Shown here piece by piece: positions 1 to 8,277 of a stretch of 47,532 nucleotides of DNA. Origin of the DNA: Pseudoflavonifractor sp. 60 (GTDB lineage: Bacteria > Bacillota > Clostridia > Oscillospirales > Oscillospiraceae); the NCBI RefSeq assembly GCF_009911645.1, contig NZ_QWKI01000044.1:1-47532 (forward strand). Direction: 5' to 3'. A program made the position numbers and the translations under genes. Each line of letters begins with the position of its first letter. The first letter of the stretch is position 1. Below the pieces are notes generated by a model. That model was not told the DNA's origin and did not search any database. It worked only from the letters and a program-made list of their open reading frames with translations.

Positions 1-1454
1 TTCATCACCACCCAGGTACAGGCGATGCCATGCTCCACCGCGGCGGCCAGCACGGAGGGGTTGATGCCGAAGCCGCCGTCACCGGTGAGGTTCAGGACAA
101 TCCGGTCGGGCGCCGCCACCTTGCCGCCCAGCACGGCAGCGGGGCCGAAGCCCATGGTGGCCAGGCCGGAGGAGTGGTGGATGGTACCGGGGAGGGTTAT
201 GTCGAACTCCTGAGCCACGCCGTTCTTGTTCCAGCCCACATCGGTGAAGATGATGGCGTCCTCGGGGATGACCTCCTTCACATCCTTCAGGATGCGCTGG
301 GGGGTCATGGGGAAGCGGCTGTCGCTGGAAATGGCCTGGTTGGACTGCTTGAAGTCCGCCTTGGCCTGGGCGATCTGCTCCCGCAGGCCGGGGCGCTTCT
401 TCCCCTGGGGGCAGATCTTCTTCACCTCGTCCAGGATCTGTGCCAGGGCAATCTTCACATCGGCAATGGCCCCAATCTCCACCGGGTAGTTGCGACCGAT
501 CTCGGTGGGGTCAATGTCGATCTGGAGGAAGGTGGTCTTGTCGGGGTCGAAGGTGACCCCCTGGTACCAGCTGGAGCTGTCCGCCTCCCCGAAGCGGGTA
601 CCCAGACCCAGGATCACATCGGCGTTGACGGTGAGGGAGTGGGTGAACTCCAGTCCCCAGAAGCCGGTCTGGCCGATCATCAGGGGGTGCAGGTCGGACA
701 GGCAGCCCTGACCGGCCAGAGTGCGGGAGACGGGGATATCCAGGAACTCGGCCAGAGCGGCCAGCTCCTCAGAGGCCTGGGACAGCAGGATACCGCCGCC
801 GGCATGGAGGACGGGGTTCTCGGCGTTGACCAGCTTCTCGGCGATGGCCTTGGCGGCGGCGGGGGAGAGACCGGGGCGCAGGGTCTCCCGGCTGTCCTTG
901 TAGGTGCGCTCCCACAGAGCCTCCTCCATTTCCCGGGAAAACATATCCATGGGGACGTCCACCAGCACGGGGCCGGGGCGGCCCGACTCGGCCAGCCGGA
1001 AGGCCTTGTCCAGGATGTAGGGCAGAGCCTCCACATCGTCAACCCGCCAGCAGCGCTTGCAGACGGCCTCCAGCATGGAGTACTGGTCCCCGTCGGCGTG
1101 CATATTCACCTCCTGATGGGGGTGACGGCCATAGTAGTAGCTGGGCACGTCGCCGGCGATGACCACCATGGGGATGGAGTCAAGCGAGGCGTTGGCCACG
1201 CCGGTAATCACGTTGGTCAGACCGGGACCCAGGTGGCACATGACCACGGAGGCCCTGTGGGTCACCCGGGCGTAGCCGTCGGCGGCGGTGGAGGCAATGG
1301 CCTCGTGACGGGTTCCGATGTACTCGATCTTCTTGCTGCGGCTCAGGGCGTCCAGCATTCCAATTACGGTATGGCCGCACAGGCCAAACAGCTTGGTCAC
1401 ATCCCGGCGCTCCAGATAGTCCACCAGCAGATCGGACACCAATTTTTTACTCAT
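1..1454 (-). CDS. Thiamine-diphosphate-dependent enzyme, acetolactate synthase-like, partial
   Basis: The 3' end runs off the window; 484 codons are visible. The start is an ATG preceded by AAAGGAG. The N-terminal Pyr domain has the ThDP-activating Glu in RHEAIAS (E51) and a GPGLTN stretch. A central domain follows, and the C-terminal PP domain carries TGDGGFG, the start of the ThDP/Mg motif. This is the acetolactate synthase / benzoylformate decarboxylase superfamily. The substrate cannot be named: the flavin-contact region differs from ordinary IlvB and no small subunit is seen. Its promoter matches those of the zinc-ribbon gene and the transketolase pair, so it is probably part of a LysR-controlled carbon pathway rather than branched-chain amino acid synthesis. 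Confidence 0.85.
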   Translation of the reverse strand, partial: MSKKLVSDLLVDYLERRDVTKLFGLCGHTVIGMLDALSRSKKIEYIGTRHEAIASTAADGYARVTHRASVVMCHLGPGLTNVITGVANASLDSIPMVVIAGDVPSYYYGRHPHQEVNMHADGDQYSMLEAVCKRCWRVDDVEALPYILDKAFRLAESGRPGPVLVDVPMDMFSREMEEALWERTYKDSRETLRPGLSPAAAKAIAEKLVNAENPVLHAGGGILLSQASEELAALAEFLDIPVSRTLAGQGCLSDLHPLMIGQTGFWGLEFTHSLTVNADVILGLGTRFGEADSSSWYQGVTFDPDKTTFLQIDIDPTEIGRNYPVEIGAIADVKIALAQILDEVKKICPQGKKRPGLREQIAQAKADFKQSNQAISSDSRFPMTPQRILKDVKEVIPEDAIIFTDVGWNKNGVAQEFDITLPGTIHHSSGLATMGFGPAAVLGGKVAAPDRIVLNLTGDGGFGINPSVLAAAVEHGIACTWVVM

Positions 1455-1488
1455 AGTTTAACACTCCTTTAGCAGATTTTGTGTCATT

Positions 1489-1556
1489 ACCTTACCGAAA
1501 CGGAGAAAAAAAGTCCAATTCATTCTGGCAATAGCTGCTATCACAAGATGGAATAG
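1489..1556 (-). promoter_or_regulatory. LysR-type operator and promoter of the ThDP enzyme
   Basis: On the minus strand a dyad CTATT-N9-GATAG (1538-1556, T-N11-A type) is followed after 19 bp by TTGGAC (1513-1518). An 18-bp spacer then leads to TAAGGT (1489-1494). The dyad-to-minus-35 distance and the spacer are the same as in the promoter at 3150-3217. This arrangement, with the activator site centred near -65, is typical of LysR-activated promoters. Confidence 0.7.
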
Positions 1557-1671
1557 AAGGGCGGCTTTTCCCCTTTTCTCCCCTTCTTCGGGCAAAAAAT
1601 CGGGAAGCCATCCCAAAAATATGCCCATAAAAGGCGGAAGTTCCTTGGCTATTTGAACAAGGGCCGGAATA

Positions 1672-1738
1672 TTATCATTTTTTATGATACTTACATGCAC
1701 AAAAAGAATTGGACATTGGCGGTCAGGCGGAGTATCCT
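1672..1738 (+). promoter_or_regulatory. LysR-type operator and promoter of the zinc-ribbon gene
   Basis: The dyad TTATC-N9-GATAC (1672-1690) contains a perfect TATCA-N7-TGATA. It is followed after 18 bp by TTGGAC (1709-1714), an 18-bp spacer and TATCCT (1733-1738). The AGAATTGGAC core is the same as in the transketolase promoter. The expected transcript would start near 1745, about 60 nt upstream of the ATG at 1805. Confidence 0.65.
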
Positions 1739-1804
1739 TGAGCTGTCAGAGTCCAAAAGACCTGCCTCAAAAGTAGACTTCAACCGGAGAAAGGATGTTT
1801 TGTG

Positions 1805-2086
1805 ATGAGCGAAGGGAAAAAAATCTGTCCTCACTGCCAGCAGGCGATGGAGCTGGCCGTCAAGTCCTACCCCATGGGCAGCGTATTTCAGCTGAACCGC
1901 TTCCACGTGGACATCTACCGCTGCCCCAGCTGCATGAAAATTGAGCTGTTCGCCGCCGAGGGGGATATGGTGCCCTGCCCGGTGTGCGGCACCATGCACC
2001 CGGCCCAGGAGAAGTGCGTGACCTGCGCCCTGGACGCCGCCTTCGGAGGGACGGAGGCGCGGGAGAAGCTGGTCCCCAAGGAGTAA
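1805..2086 (+). CDS. Small double zinc-ribbon protein
   Basis: A 93-residue cytoplasmic protein with four Cys pairs: CPHC near the N-terminus, CPSC, CPVC and CVTC. They would form two zinc ribbons. I chose ATG 1805 over the adjacent GTG because AAAGGA lies 9 nt upstream. No known function is recognised. It lies between the ThDP enzyme and the LysR gene, and its promoter has the same operator architecture as theirs, so it is likely co-regulated with the ThDP enzyme and transketolase. It might be a metal chaperone or a protein-protein adaptor. The gene ends at a strong bidirectional terminator. Confidence 0.8.
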   Translation: MSEGKKICPHCQQAMELAVKSYPMGSVFQLNRFHVDIYRCPSCMKIELFAAEGDMVPCPVCGTMHPAQEKCVTCALDAAFGGTEAREKLVPKE

Positions 2087-2103
2087 ATACCCCAAAGGAA
2101 AAC

Positions 2104-2140
2104 CGGGGAGACGCGGAATATGCCGCGTCTCCCCGATTTT
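2104..2140. terminator. Bidirectional terminator between the zinc-ribbon gene and LysR
   Basis: A 13-bp perfect stem (CGGGGAGACGCGG and its complement, 2104-2135) with a 6-nt loop. It is followed by ATTTTTG on the plus strand and by GTTTTCC on the minus strand. It serves the convergent ends of the two genes. Confidence 0.85.
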
Positions 2141-2142
2141 TG

Positions 2143-3024
2143 TTATCTCGCCCACTCTCTGGCAAACTGTACCGCCGTATCCACCAGGGGTGAAGCCGTA
2201 TCCTTCCGCCAGGCGATCCCCACCTCTTTGACAATCCGCTCCTTCAGCTTCAGCTCCAGGACCCCGTTCAGGCGGTGGGCCTCAAACTCCTCCGAGGGGA
2301 GCAGCGCAACCCCCAGCCCGCCCCGGACCATGTACAGCCCCGTGGTGGGACTGGCGGAGCGGCAGACGATGTTGGGCTCGAAGCCCGCCTTGCGGCAGGC
2401 GGCCAGGCACAGCTCCGAGGCCACCTGGCCCGTCTGATGGAAAATAAAGTGCTCGTCCCTCAGCTCCTCCAGGCTCACCTGGTCCCGCTTCGCCAGGGGG
2501 TGAATGGTGGGGACGGCCAGGGAGTACACGTCCTCCCCCAGCCGGACAAATTCCAGGCCGGAGGGGATGCCCGACGCGGGGCGGTTCAGAAAGGCCGCGT
2601 CCAGCTTCCGGTCCAGCAGCTTCTCAAACAGGCGGTAGGTCCCGTCCTGTGTGATGTTCACCGACACCTCCGGATAGCTCCCGCAGAAAGCGGACAGCAG
2701 GCCGCCGAAGTCGATGCACTGCAAGCTGGTGATGATGCCCAGGTTCAGCGTGCCCCGGCGCACCCCGGCGAACAGGGACATTTTGGCCTGGAGGGCGTCG
2801 GCGCGCTGAACGATCTCCTGGGCCATTTGGACAAACTCCCGGCCCGCCTCGGTAAGGACCGCCCCCCGGGAATTGCGGGTAAACAGGGCCACCCCCAGCT
2901 CCTTCTCCAACCGGGAGACCTGCTGGGACAGAGCGGGCTGGCCCACGTGGCAGGCCTGTGCCGCCAGCGAGAAACTTTCATGCTCCGCCACCGCCAGCAC
3001 GTAGCGCATGGTATAAAGCTCCAT
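2143..3024 (-). CDS. LysR-family transcriptional regulator
   Basis: A 293-residue protein of full family length. The N-terminal winged helix-turn-helix spans about residues 4-60, with the family signature FSLAAQACHVGQPALSQQ. A C-terminal periplasmic-binding-protein-like effector domain follows. The ATG has GGGAGGG upstream. LysR proteins bind T-N11-A dyads and activate adjacent genes on binding a small metabolite. Three such dyads with matching promoters surround this gene, so it is the obvious candidate regulator of the ThDP enzyme, the zinc-ribbon gene and the transketolase pair. The inducer is unknown. Confidence 0.9.
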   Translation of the reverse strand: MELYTMRYVLAVAEHESFSLAAQACHVGQPALSQQVSRLEKELGVALFTRNSRGAVLTEAGREFVQMAQEIVQRADALQAKMSLFAGVRRGTLNLGIITSLQCIDFGGLLSAFCGSYPEVSVNITQDGTYRLFEKLLDRKLDAAFLNRPASGIPSGLEFVRLGEDVYSLAVPTIHPLAKRDQVSLEELRDEHFIFHQTGQVASELCLAACRKAGFEPNIVCRSASPTTGLYMVRGGLGVALLPSEEFEAHRLNGVLELKLKERIVKEVGIAWRKDTASPLVDTAVQFAREWAR

Positions 3025-3149
3025 TTGGGTTCCCTCCCCATGTTCTTTGTTAAATCGTCCAAAAAAGCGGTTGAGTTTTGTGCGGAATTCTCGCCTCGCC
3101 CTCTATCCTATCCCCATATTTCCCCCTCTGTCAAGTTTTTTTCCGGTTT

Positions 3150-3217
3150 CTATCATTTTTTCTGATAGCAGGCTTCATCAGGAAGAATTGGACTTTTTCC
3201 CGCTCCTGCGTTATGGT
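3150..3217 (+). promoter_or_regulatory. LysR-type operator and promoter of the transketolase operon
   Basis: Perfect dyad CTATC-N9-GATAG (3150-3168). After 19 bp comes TTGGAC (3188-3193), an 18-bp spacer and TATGGT (3212-3217). Spacing is identical to the ThDP-enzyme promoter at 1489-1556. The remaining 3025-3149 stretch probably holds the promoter of the LysR gene on the other strand. Confidence 0.72.
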
Positions 3218-3266
3218 ATTCTCACAAACCGAAACCCAAACACCAATAGAAAGGGCTGATTCTTCC

Positions 3267-4112
3267 ATGACTTCCTTTTATTTCACCGAAAAAGACGTGG
3301 AACGGCTGGAGAAACAGGCTGTCCAAATCAGGCAGGATATCGTCTCCATGATCCACGCCGCCAAGGCCGGACATCCCGGCGGCTCTCTGTCCGCGGTGGA
3401 GATGGTCACCGCGCTGTACTTCCACGTGATGAACATTGACCCGGAAAACCCCCGCTGGGCCGACCGGGACCGGTTCATCCTCTCCAAGGGCCACTCCTGC
3501 CCGGTAATGTACGCCGCCTTGGCCCGGCGGGGCTACTTTGACCCGGCCATCCTCAACACCCTGCGCCAGTACCACTCCATCCTCCAGGGCCACCCCGACA
3601 TGAACAAGGTGCCCGGGGTCGACATGTCCGCCGGCTCTCTGGGCAACGGTCTGTCGGTGGGTGTGGGTATGGCCCTGTCGGGCAAGCTGCACCACCAGGA
3701 CTACATGACCTATGTCATGCTGGGGGACGGGGAGATCCAGGAGGGCATGGTCTGGGAGGCGGCTATGGCGGCCAACCACCACAACCTGAAAAACCTGGTG
3801 GCCATTGTGGACTGCAACGGCGTCCAGATCAACGGCTGGACCAACGAGATCATGACGGTGGAGCCCATCGCCGACAAGTGGCGCTCCTTCGGCTGGAAGG
3901 TGGTGGAGGTCAACGGCCACAACATGAAGGACGTGCTCACCGCTCTCCACACCGCCAAGACCATGCGCAGCCCCACGGTTATCCTGATGCGCACGGTGAA
4001 GGGCAAGGGGGTCTCCTTCATGGAGGACGAGAGCAAGTGGCATGGCGCGGCCCCCAGCGACGAGGAGCTGGTTAAAGCAATCAGTGAAATTCAGGAAGGC
4101 GGTGTAGTGTAA
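3267..4112 (+). CDS. Transketolase, N-terminal subunit
   Basis: A 281-residue protein carrying the ThDP-binding half of a split transketolase. It has AGHPGGSLS near residue 35, the GDGEIQEG motif of the ThDP/Mg site, and a KGKGVSFMED segment. The ATG at 3267 follows AAAGGG. It transfers two-carbon ketol units between sugar phosphates together with the next gene, whose start overlaps its stop by one base (TAATG). Split transketolases occur both as housekeeping enzymes and as pathway-specific versions. The private LysR-type promoter here argues for a specialised catabolic role. Confidence 0.93.
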   Translation: MTSFYFTEKDVERLEKQAVQIRQDIVSMIHAAKAGHPGGSLSAVEMVTALYFHVMNIDPENPRWADRDRFILSKGHSCPVMYAALARRGYFDPAILNTLRQYHSILQGHPDMNKVPGVDMSAGSLGNGLSVGVGMALSGKLHHQDYMTYVMLGDGEIQEGMVWEAAMAANHHNLKNLVAIVDCNGVQINGWTNEIMTVEPIADKWRSFGWKVVEVNGHNMKDVLTALHTAKTMRSPTVILMRTVKGKGVSFMEDESKWHGAAPSDEELVKAISEIQEGGVV

Positions 4113-5050
4113 TGGGAACCCTGGCAACGAGAATGGCCTTCGGGCAGGAATTGATTGAAATTGCCAAGACCAACGAGAATTTTGTGGTGTGCAACGCCGA
4201 CACCAAGACCTGCGGTCTGGAGAAGTTCGGCAAGCTGTTCCCCGAGCGGGAGTTCTCCTTCGGTATCGCGGAGCAGAATCTGGTGGGGGCCTCCGCCGGC
4301 CTGGCCGCCTGCGGCAACAAGGTGTTCCTGGCCACCTTCGCGGTGTTCGCCTCCATGCGGGCCTGCGAGCAGGTGCGCACCTTCGTGTGCTACCCCAACC
4401 TGAACGTCACCGTCATCGGAACCCACGCCGGCCTCCAGGTGGGGGGCGACGGGGCAACCCACGCCGCCATTGAGGATGTGGCCATTATGCGCGCCTTCCC
4501 CAACATGACGGTGGTCCAGCCCGCCGACGCGGTGGCCGCCAAGGCGCTGGCCCACGCCGCAGTGGACTTTGTGGGCCCGCTGTATGTCCGCCTCCACCGC
4601 AACCCGGTGGCCGATCTCTACGACCCCAACACCTACAAGTTTGAGTGGGGCAAGGCCAACACTGTAGTGGACAACGGCAGGGATATGACCATGATCGTCT
4701 CCGGCATTCTGCTGAAAAAGGCAGTGGACGCCGCCGCCGCCCTGAAGGAGCAGGGGATCAATGTCCGGGTCCTGGACATGGCCACCATCAAGCCTCTGGA
4801 CAACCAGGCCGTCATCCAGGCCGCCCGGGAGACCGGAGCCATTATGACCATCGAGGACCACACCATCTTCGGCGGTCTGGGCAGCGCGGTATCCGAGGTG
4901 GTAGTCCAGAACTGCCCCGTCCCCATGGAAATCGTGGGCATTCAGGACAAATTCGGCGAGTCCGGAGACCCGGAGCTGCTCTACCGGGACCACGGCATGG
5001 ACACGGAGTCTATCATCGCCAAGGCCAAGGCGCTGGTTGGCCGCAAGTAA
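4112..5050 (+). CDS. Transketolase, C-terminal subunit
   Basis: A 312-residue partner of the preceding subunit. It holds the pyrimidine-binding domain with the ThDP-activating Glu in FGIAEQNLVG, followed by the transketolase C-terminal domain (VVDNGRDMTMI to the end). It is translationally coupled to the upstream gene by the TAATG overlap. The two together equal a full-length transketolase. No hairpin terminator follows, so read-through into the methyltransferase operon is possible. Confidence 0.93.
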   Translation: MGTLATRMAFGQELIEIAKTNENFVVCNADTKTCGLEKFGKLFPEREFSFGIAEQNLVGASAGLAACGNKVFLATFAVFASMRACEQVRTFVCYPNLNVTVIGTHAGLQVGGDGATHAAIEDVAIMRAFPNMTVVQPADAVAAKALAHAAVDFVGPLYVRLHRNPVADLYDPNTYKFEWGKANTVVDNGRDMTMIVSGILLKKAVDAAAALKEQGINVRVLDMATIKPLDNQAVIQAARETGAIMTIEDHTIFGGLGSAVSEVVVQNCPVPMEIVGIQDKFGESGDPELLYRDHGMDTESIIAKAKALVGRK

Positions 5051-5095
5051 AGCCGGGAATTATCTCATACTTTACATTTCTCCAGTGGCCTTTGT

Positions 5096-5103
5096 GATAA
5101 AAT
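5096..5103 (+). promoter_or_regulatory. Possible extended -10 promoter of the methyltransferase operon
   Basis: TGATAAAAT, a TGn-TAAAAT extended -10, lies 27 bp before the methyltransferase ATG. No good -35 hexamer is found at 17 bp. No LysR dyad like the three upstream is present. Confidence 0.35.
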
Positions 5104-5129
5104 CCCCTTAACAAAACCGGAAAGGGGCC

Positions 5130-5894
5130 ATGACTATGAACATTCAGTGGAACGCCAAGGGGTACACCCAAAATTTCTCCTTCGTCCATCAATACGGGAG
5201 CGATTTGTTCTCCCTCATTGAGGGCCAGGGGCTGTCCGTCCTGGATTTGGGCTGCGGAAACGGGGCGCTAACCCATCAGCTGCGGCAGGCCGGCTTTGAC
5301 GCCGAGGGGCTGGACGCCTCCCCGGAGCTGCTGGAAACCGCCAGAGAGCTCTGGCCCGACGTCCCCTTCCGCCTGGGGGACGCGGCGGATTTCCAGGCCG
5401 GCAGGCACTACGACGTGGTCTTTTCCAATGCGGTACTCCACTGGATCGACCCGGACCGGCAGGACGCCATGCTCCGATGCGTCAACCGGGCCTTGAAACC
5501 GGGGGGGCAGTTCATCTTTGAACTGGGCGGCTATGGCAACAATGCCCTCATCCACGGCGCCCTGGAAGGGGCCTTCACCCAGCAGGGCCGGACCTACCGG
5601 ATGCCATTCTACTTCCCCTCCATCGGCCAATACGCCGCCCGTCTGGAGGGGGCCGGGTTCAAGGCGACCTACGCCACGCTGTTTGACCGCCCCACGCCGC
5701 TGAACGGGGACGACGGCCTGTACGACTGGCTGCGCATGTTCATCAAGACCCCCTTCCAGGGGATGGATTCGGCGGAGGAGGAGGCCATCCTGCGGGAGGT
5801 GGTGGAGGCGCTGCGGCCTGCCCTGTACCGGGACGGCGTCTGGTACTCCGACTATGTGCGCCTGCGGTGCAGGGCGGTGAAAGAGACAGTCTGA
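5130..5894 (+). CDS. Class I SAM-dependent methyltransferase
   Basis: A 254-residue protein with a Rossmann-like SAM site. Motif I is VLDLGCGNGAL (about residues 38-48), an acidic residue follows in GLDAS, and the VVFSNAVLHWID segment is the post-I/motif II region. The overall layout resembles trans-aconitate 2-methyltransferase-like enzymes. AAAGGGG precedes the ATG. It is followed after 15 bp by a TIM-barrel protein and probably begins a four-gene operon. The substrate is not predictable from sequence. Confidence 0.85.
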   Translation: MTMNIQWNAKGYTQNFSFVHQYGSDLFSLIEGQGLSVLDLGCGNGALTHQLRQAGFDAEGLDASPELLETARELWPDVPFRLGDAADFQAGRHYDVVFSNAVLHWIDPDRQDAMLRCVNRALKPGGQFIFELGGYGNNALIHGALEGAFTQQGRTYRMPFYFPSIGQYAARLEGAGFKATYATLFDRPTPLNGDDGLYDWLRMFIKTPFQGMDSAEEEAILREVVEALRPALYRDGVWYSDYVRLRCRAVKETV

Positions 5895-5909
5895 GGGGAG
5901 GCGCGGCAA

Positions 5910-6719
5910 ATGAAAATTGGATGCTGTACCAACATGCTGCCCAAAACGGACAGCAACACCGGCTATGAGTACGCCGGTCTGATTCGGGAGGCCGGGTTTG
6001 ACTACCTAGAGCTGCCCATCGGCCAGGTCAACGAGCTGAGCGCCAGCGCCTTTGAGGAAATGCGGTCGTATCTTCGCGCCTGTGCCCTCCCGGTGTACGC
6101 CTGCAACAATTTTTTCCCCGCCTCCATTCAGCTGGTGGGCCCCCAGGTGGACAGGGGGCACGTCCGGGCCTTCTACCAGAGCGCCCTGGAGCGGGCCGCA
6201 CAGCTGCAATGCCGCTGTGTAGTGCTGGGAAGTCCCTGGTCCAAGAGCTGTCCGGAGGGCTTCTCCCCCCAGGCGGCCTTCCAGCAGCTGGCCCAGTGGT
6301 GCCGTGAGATTGGGGACGAGGCCCAAAAGCGGGGTATTGTCATCGCCATCGAGCCCAACAACCGCCAGGAGACCAACATGATTAACACCTTTGCCCAGGC
6401 GGTGGCGCTGGCCAAGGCGGCGGACCATCCCAGCGTGGGCTGCCTCCAGGACTACTACCACTGGCGGATGGAGGACGACACCACGGACAGCCTGCTGGAG
6501 TACGGAGGGGACTACCTGGTCCACAGCCACTTCGCCCGGCGGGAGGCGCGGGGATTTCCCCAAAATCCGGACCTCCACGACGAAATCTACTTCAGCGCCC
6601 TGAAACAGATTGGATATGACGGCGCGGTGAGCCTGGAGGGCGTTCCCGCAAGCGTGGAGCGCTTTCCGGAGGAGGCCGCCGCTGCCTGTCAGTTTTTGAA
6701 ACAGATGGTATTAAAATAG
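5910..6719 (+). CDS. Sugar phosphate isomerase/epimerase family TIM-barrel protein
   Basis: A 269-residue protein of the xylose isomerase-like TIM-barrel superfamily. Metal-ligand candidates are the Glu of IAIEPNN, the HSH in the YLVHSHFAR strand and the final SLEGV Glu. The family includes IolE/IolI, hydroxypyruvate isomerases and ketose 3-epimerases. The start follows GGGGAGGCG. It lies between the methyltransferase and the racemase-fold protein. A second, divergent family member is at 7465, so the operon probably handles more than one sugar-like intermediate. Confidence 0.85.
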   Translation: MKIGCCTNMLPKTDSNTGYEYAGLIREAGFDYLELPIGQVNELSASAFEEMRSYLRACALPVYACNNFFPASIQLVGPQVDRGHVRAFYQSALERAAQLQCRCVVLGSPWSKSCPEGFSPQAAFQQLAQWCREIGDEAQKRGIVIAIEPNNRQETNMINTFAQAVALAKAADHPSVGCLQDYYHWRMEDDTTDSLLEYGGDYLVHSHFARREARGFPQNPDLHDEIYFSALKQIGYDGAVSLEGVPASVERFPEEAAAACQFLKQMVLK

Positions 6720-6735
6720 GAAAGGAAGGATCCCT

Positions 6736-7407
6736 ATGCCCCATGTATGTATTCTCCAGACCAGCTTCGCCAAGCGGGAGGACACCGTGGCCTTTTTAAA
6801 GGAGAAGGTCCCCGGCGTCCGGGTCGAGTTCATCACCGACAGCACCCTGCTCAGCGACGTGCGGGCCAACGGCGGCCCCACCCAGGCCGTCATCGACCGG
6901 ATGACCCTCTATGCCAAGGCGGCGGAGATCTCCGGCGCGGACCTGATCGTCAACTCCTGCTCCACCGTGGGGGAGGTAGCGGACATCTATGAGAAGGAGG
7001 TCCGCGTCCCCGTGATGAAGATCGATCTGCCCATGGCCCGGGAGGCGGTGAGCCTGGGGACCAAGATCGCCCTCATCGCAACTCTGGAGACCACCCTGGG
7101 CCCCAGCCAGCGGCTCATTGAGAAGGTGGGCGCAGAGCAGGGCAAGCAGATGGAGTGTACCCAGTTCTTGCAGAATCCCGCCTGGGACGCCCTCCAGGCC
7201 GGCCACCCCGAGGAGCACAACCGCATTCTGATGGAGAGCATCCGGGAGCTGGACAAACAGGGCTACGATGCCATCGTCATGGCTCAGGTGTCCATGCGGG
7301 CCCTGCTGCCCGACCTGAAGGACGTAAAGACCCCCCTGCTGTGCAGCTTCTACTCCGGCTACGGGGCCATTGCGGATAAGCTGAACGAAATCGCTGCCCA
7401 GAAATAA
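6736..7407 (+). CDS. Aspartate/glutamate/hydantoin racemase-fold protein with one catalytic Cys
   Basis: A 223-residue protein of the Asp/Glu/hydantoin racemase superfamily. The first-half Cys is present (C75 in VNSCSTVGE). The expected second-half Cys is replaced in the VMAQVSMRALL strand, where canonical racemases have GCT/GCA. A true two-base racemization is therefore doubtful. One-Cys members of the fold include arylmalonate decarboxylase and maleate isomerase variants. GGAAAGGAAGG precedes the ATG, and only 16 bp separate it from the upstream gene. Confidence 0.8.
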   Translation: MPHVCILQTSFAKREDTVAFLKEKVPGVRVEFITDSTLLSDVRANGGPTQAVIDRMTLYAKAAEISGADLIVNSCSTVGEVADIYEKEVRVPVMKIDLPMAREAVSLGTKIALIATLETTLGPSQRLIEKVGAEQGKQMECTQFLQNPAWDALQAGHPEEHNRILMESIRELDKQGYDAIVMAQVSMRALLPDLKDVKTPLLCSFYSGYGAIADKLNEIAAQK

Positions 7408-7411
7408 ATTC

Positions 7412-7445
7412 AGAACGCCGCCCAATCCTGTGCGGCGTTCTCTTC
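7412..7445 (+). terminator. Intra-operon hairpin, weak terminator
   Basis: A perfect 10-bp stem AGAACGCCGC / GCGGCGTTCT (7412-7441) is followed only by CTTC. The poor U-tract suggests partial termination or 3'-end protection rather than full termination before the gene at 7465. Confidence 0.5.
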
Positions 7446-7464
7446 ATAATGAGGAGGTATTTGC

Positions 7465-8277
7465 ATGAGTCCCATTTTTTCCTTGGCATATCTGACCGTT
7501 CCCGGCACCCACCCGGCAGACCTGGTGGAGCTGGCCGCCCTGTGCGGTTACGATGGGGTCAGCCCCCGTTTTATCTCCATGCGCCTGCCTGGCGAGCCGG
7601 ATTTCAGCCTGGAAAACGACCGGGTCTTTCAAAGTGTCCGGGACGCCCTGGAACGCACCGGGCTTCCCCTGATGGACATTGAGCTGGCCAGGATCGCCGA
7701 TGGCATCAACGTGCTCTCCTATGAGAAAAATATCGCCCGGGCCGCCGAGCTGGGCGCACAGTATCTGATTACCAGTGTCTGGACCGAGGACCGCCCCTTC
7801 GCTTTGGAGGAGCTGAAAAAGCTGTGCGACCTGGCTGGGAAATATCAGCTTCTGGTAAATCTGGAGTTTATGTCCTTCTCCTGCGTCCCCACGCTGGCCA
7901 CAGCCAGAAGAATGATCCAGGACGCCAGACGGCCCAATCTGCGGCTGATGATCGACTGTCTCCACGCCCACCGCGCCGGCGTAACTCGGGCAATGCTGGA
8001 GGACGTCCCCAAGGAGGAGTTCGGATTTGTCCATCTGTGCAACGGGCCCAGCTGGATCCCCCCCGCCGATCACCCCAACATGACGGAGGCGGCCCGCTCC
8101 GGACGCCGCTACATCGGGGAGGGCGGCATCGACGTCGCGGGTCTTCTGCGCGGGATCGGAGCGGCCCCCTACTACTCCATTGAGCTGCCCAACACCGAAG
8201 AGATATCGGCCCGGGGCAAGGTGGGGCACGCCAGAAAATGCCTGGAGACGGCAAAATCCCTTTTCACCGACGGCTAA
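7465..8277 (+). CDS. Second sugar phosphate isomerase/epimerase family protein
   Basis: A 270-residue TIM-barrel protein of the AP endonuclease family 2 / xylose isomerase-like superfamily. Metal-ligand candidates are in MDIELARI, NLEFMSF, MIDCLHAHRAG, VHLCNGP and SIELPNTE. GAGGAGG lies upstream of the ATG. It is only distantly similar to the gene at 5910, so this is not a recent duplication. The stop codon overlaps the convergent LysR-effector gene by 3 bases and no terminator lies between them. Confidence 0.85.
   Translation: MSPIFSLAYLTVPGTHPADLVELAALCGYDGVSPRFISMRLPGEPDFSLENDRVFQSVRDALERTGLPLMDIELARIADGINVLSYEKNIARAAELGAQYLITSVWTEDRPFALEELKKLCDLAGKYQLLVNLEFMSFSCVPTLATARRMIQDARRPNLRLMIDCLHAHRAGVTRAMLEDVPKEEFGFVHLCNGPSWIPPADHPNMTEAARSGRRYIGEGGIDVAGLLRGIGAAPYYSIELPNTEEISARGKVGHARKCLETAKSLFTDG

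Noticed and set aside
30..1472. 480-codon plus-strand open frame opposite the ThDP enzyme
   Set aside because: It has Gly/Val/His-rich composition with no motif and no ribosome site; it is the antisense shadow of a high-GC gene whose real frame shows ThDP motifs.
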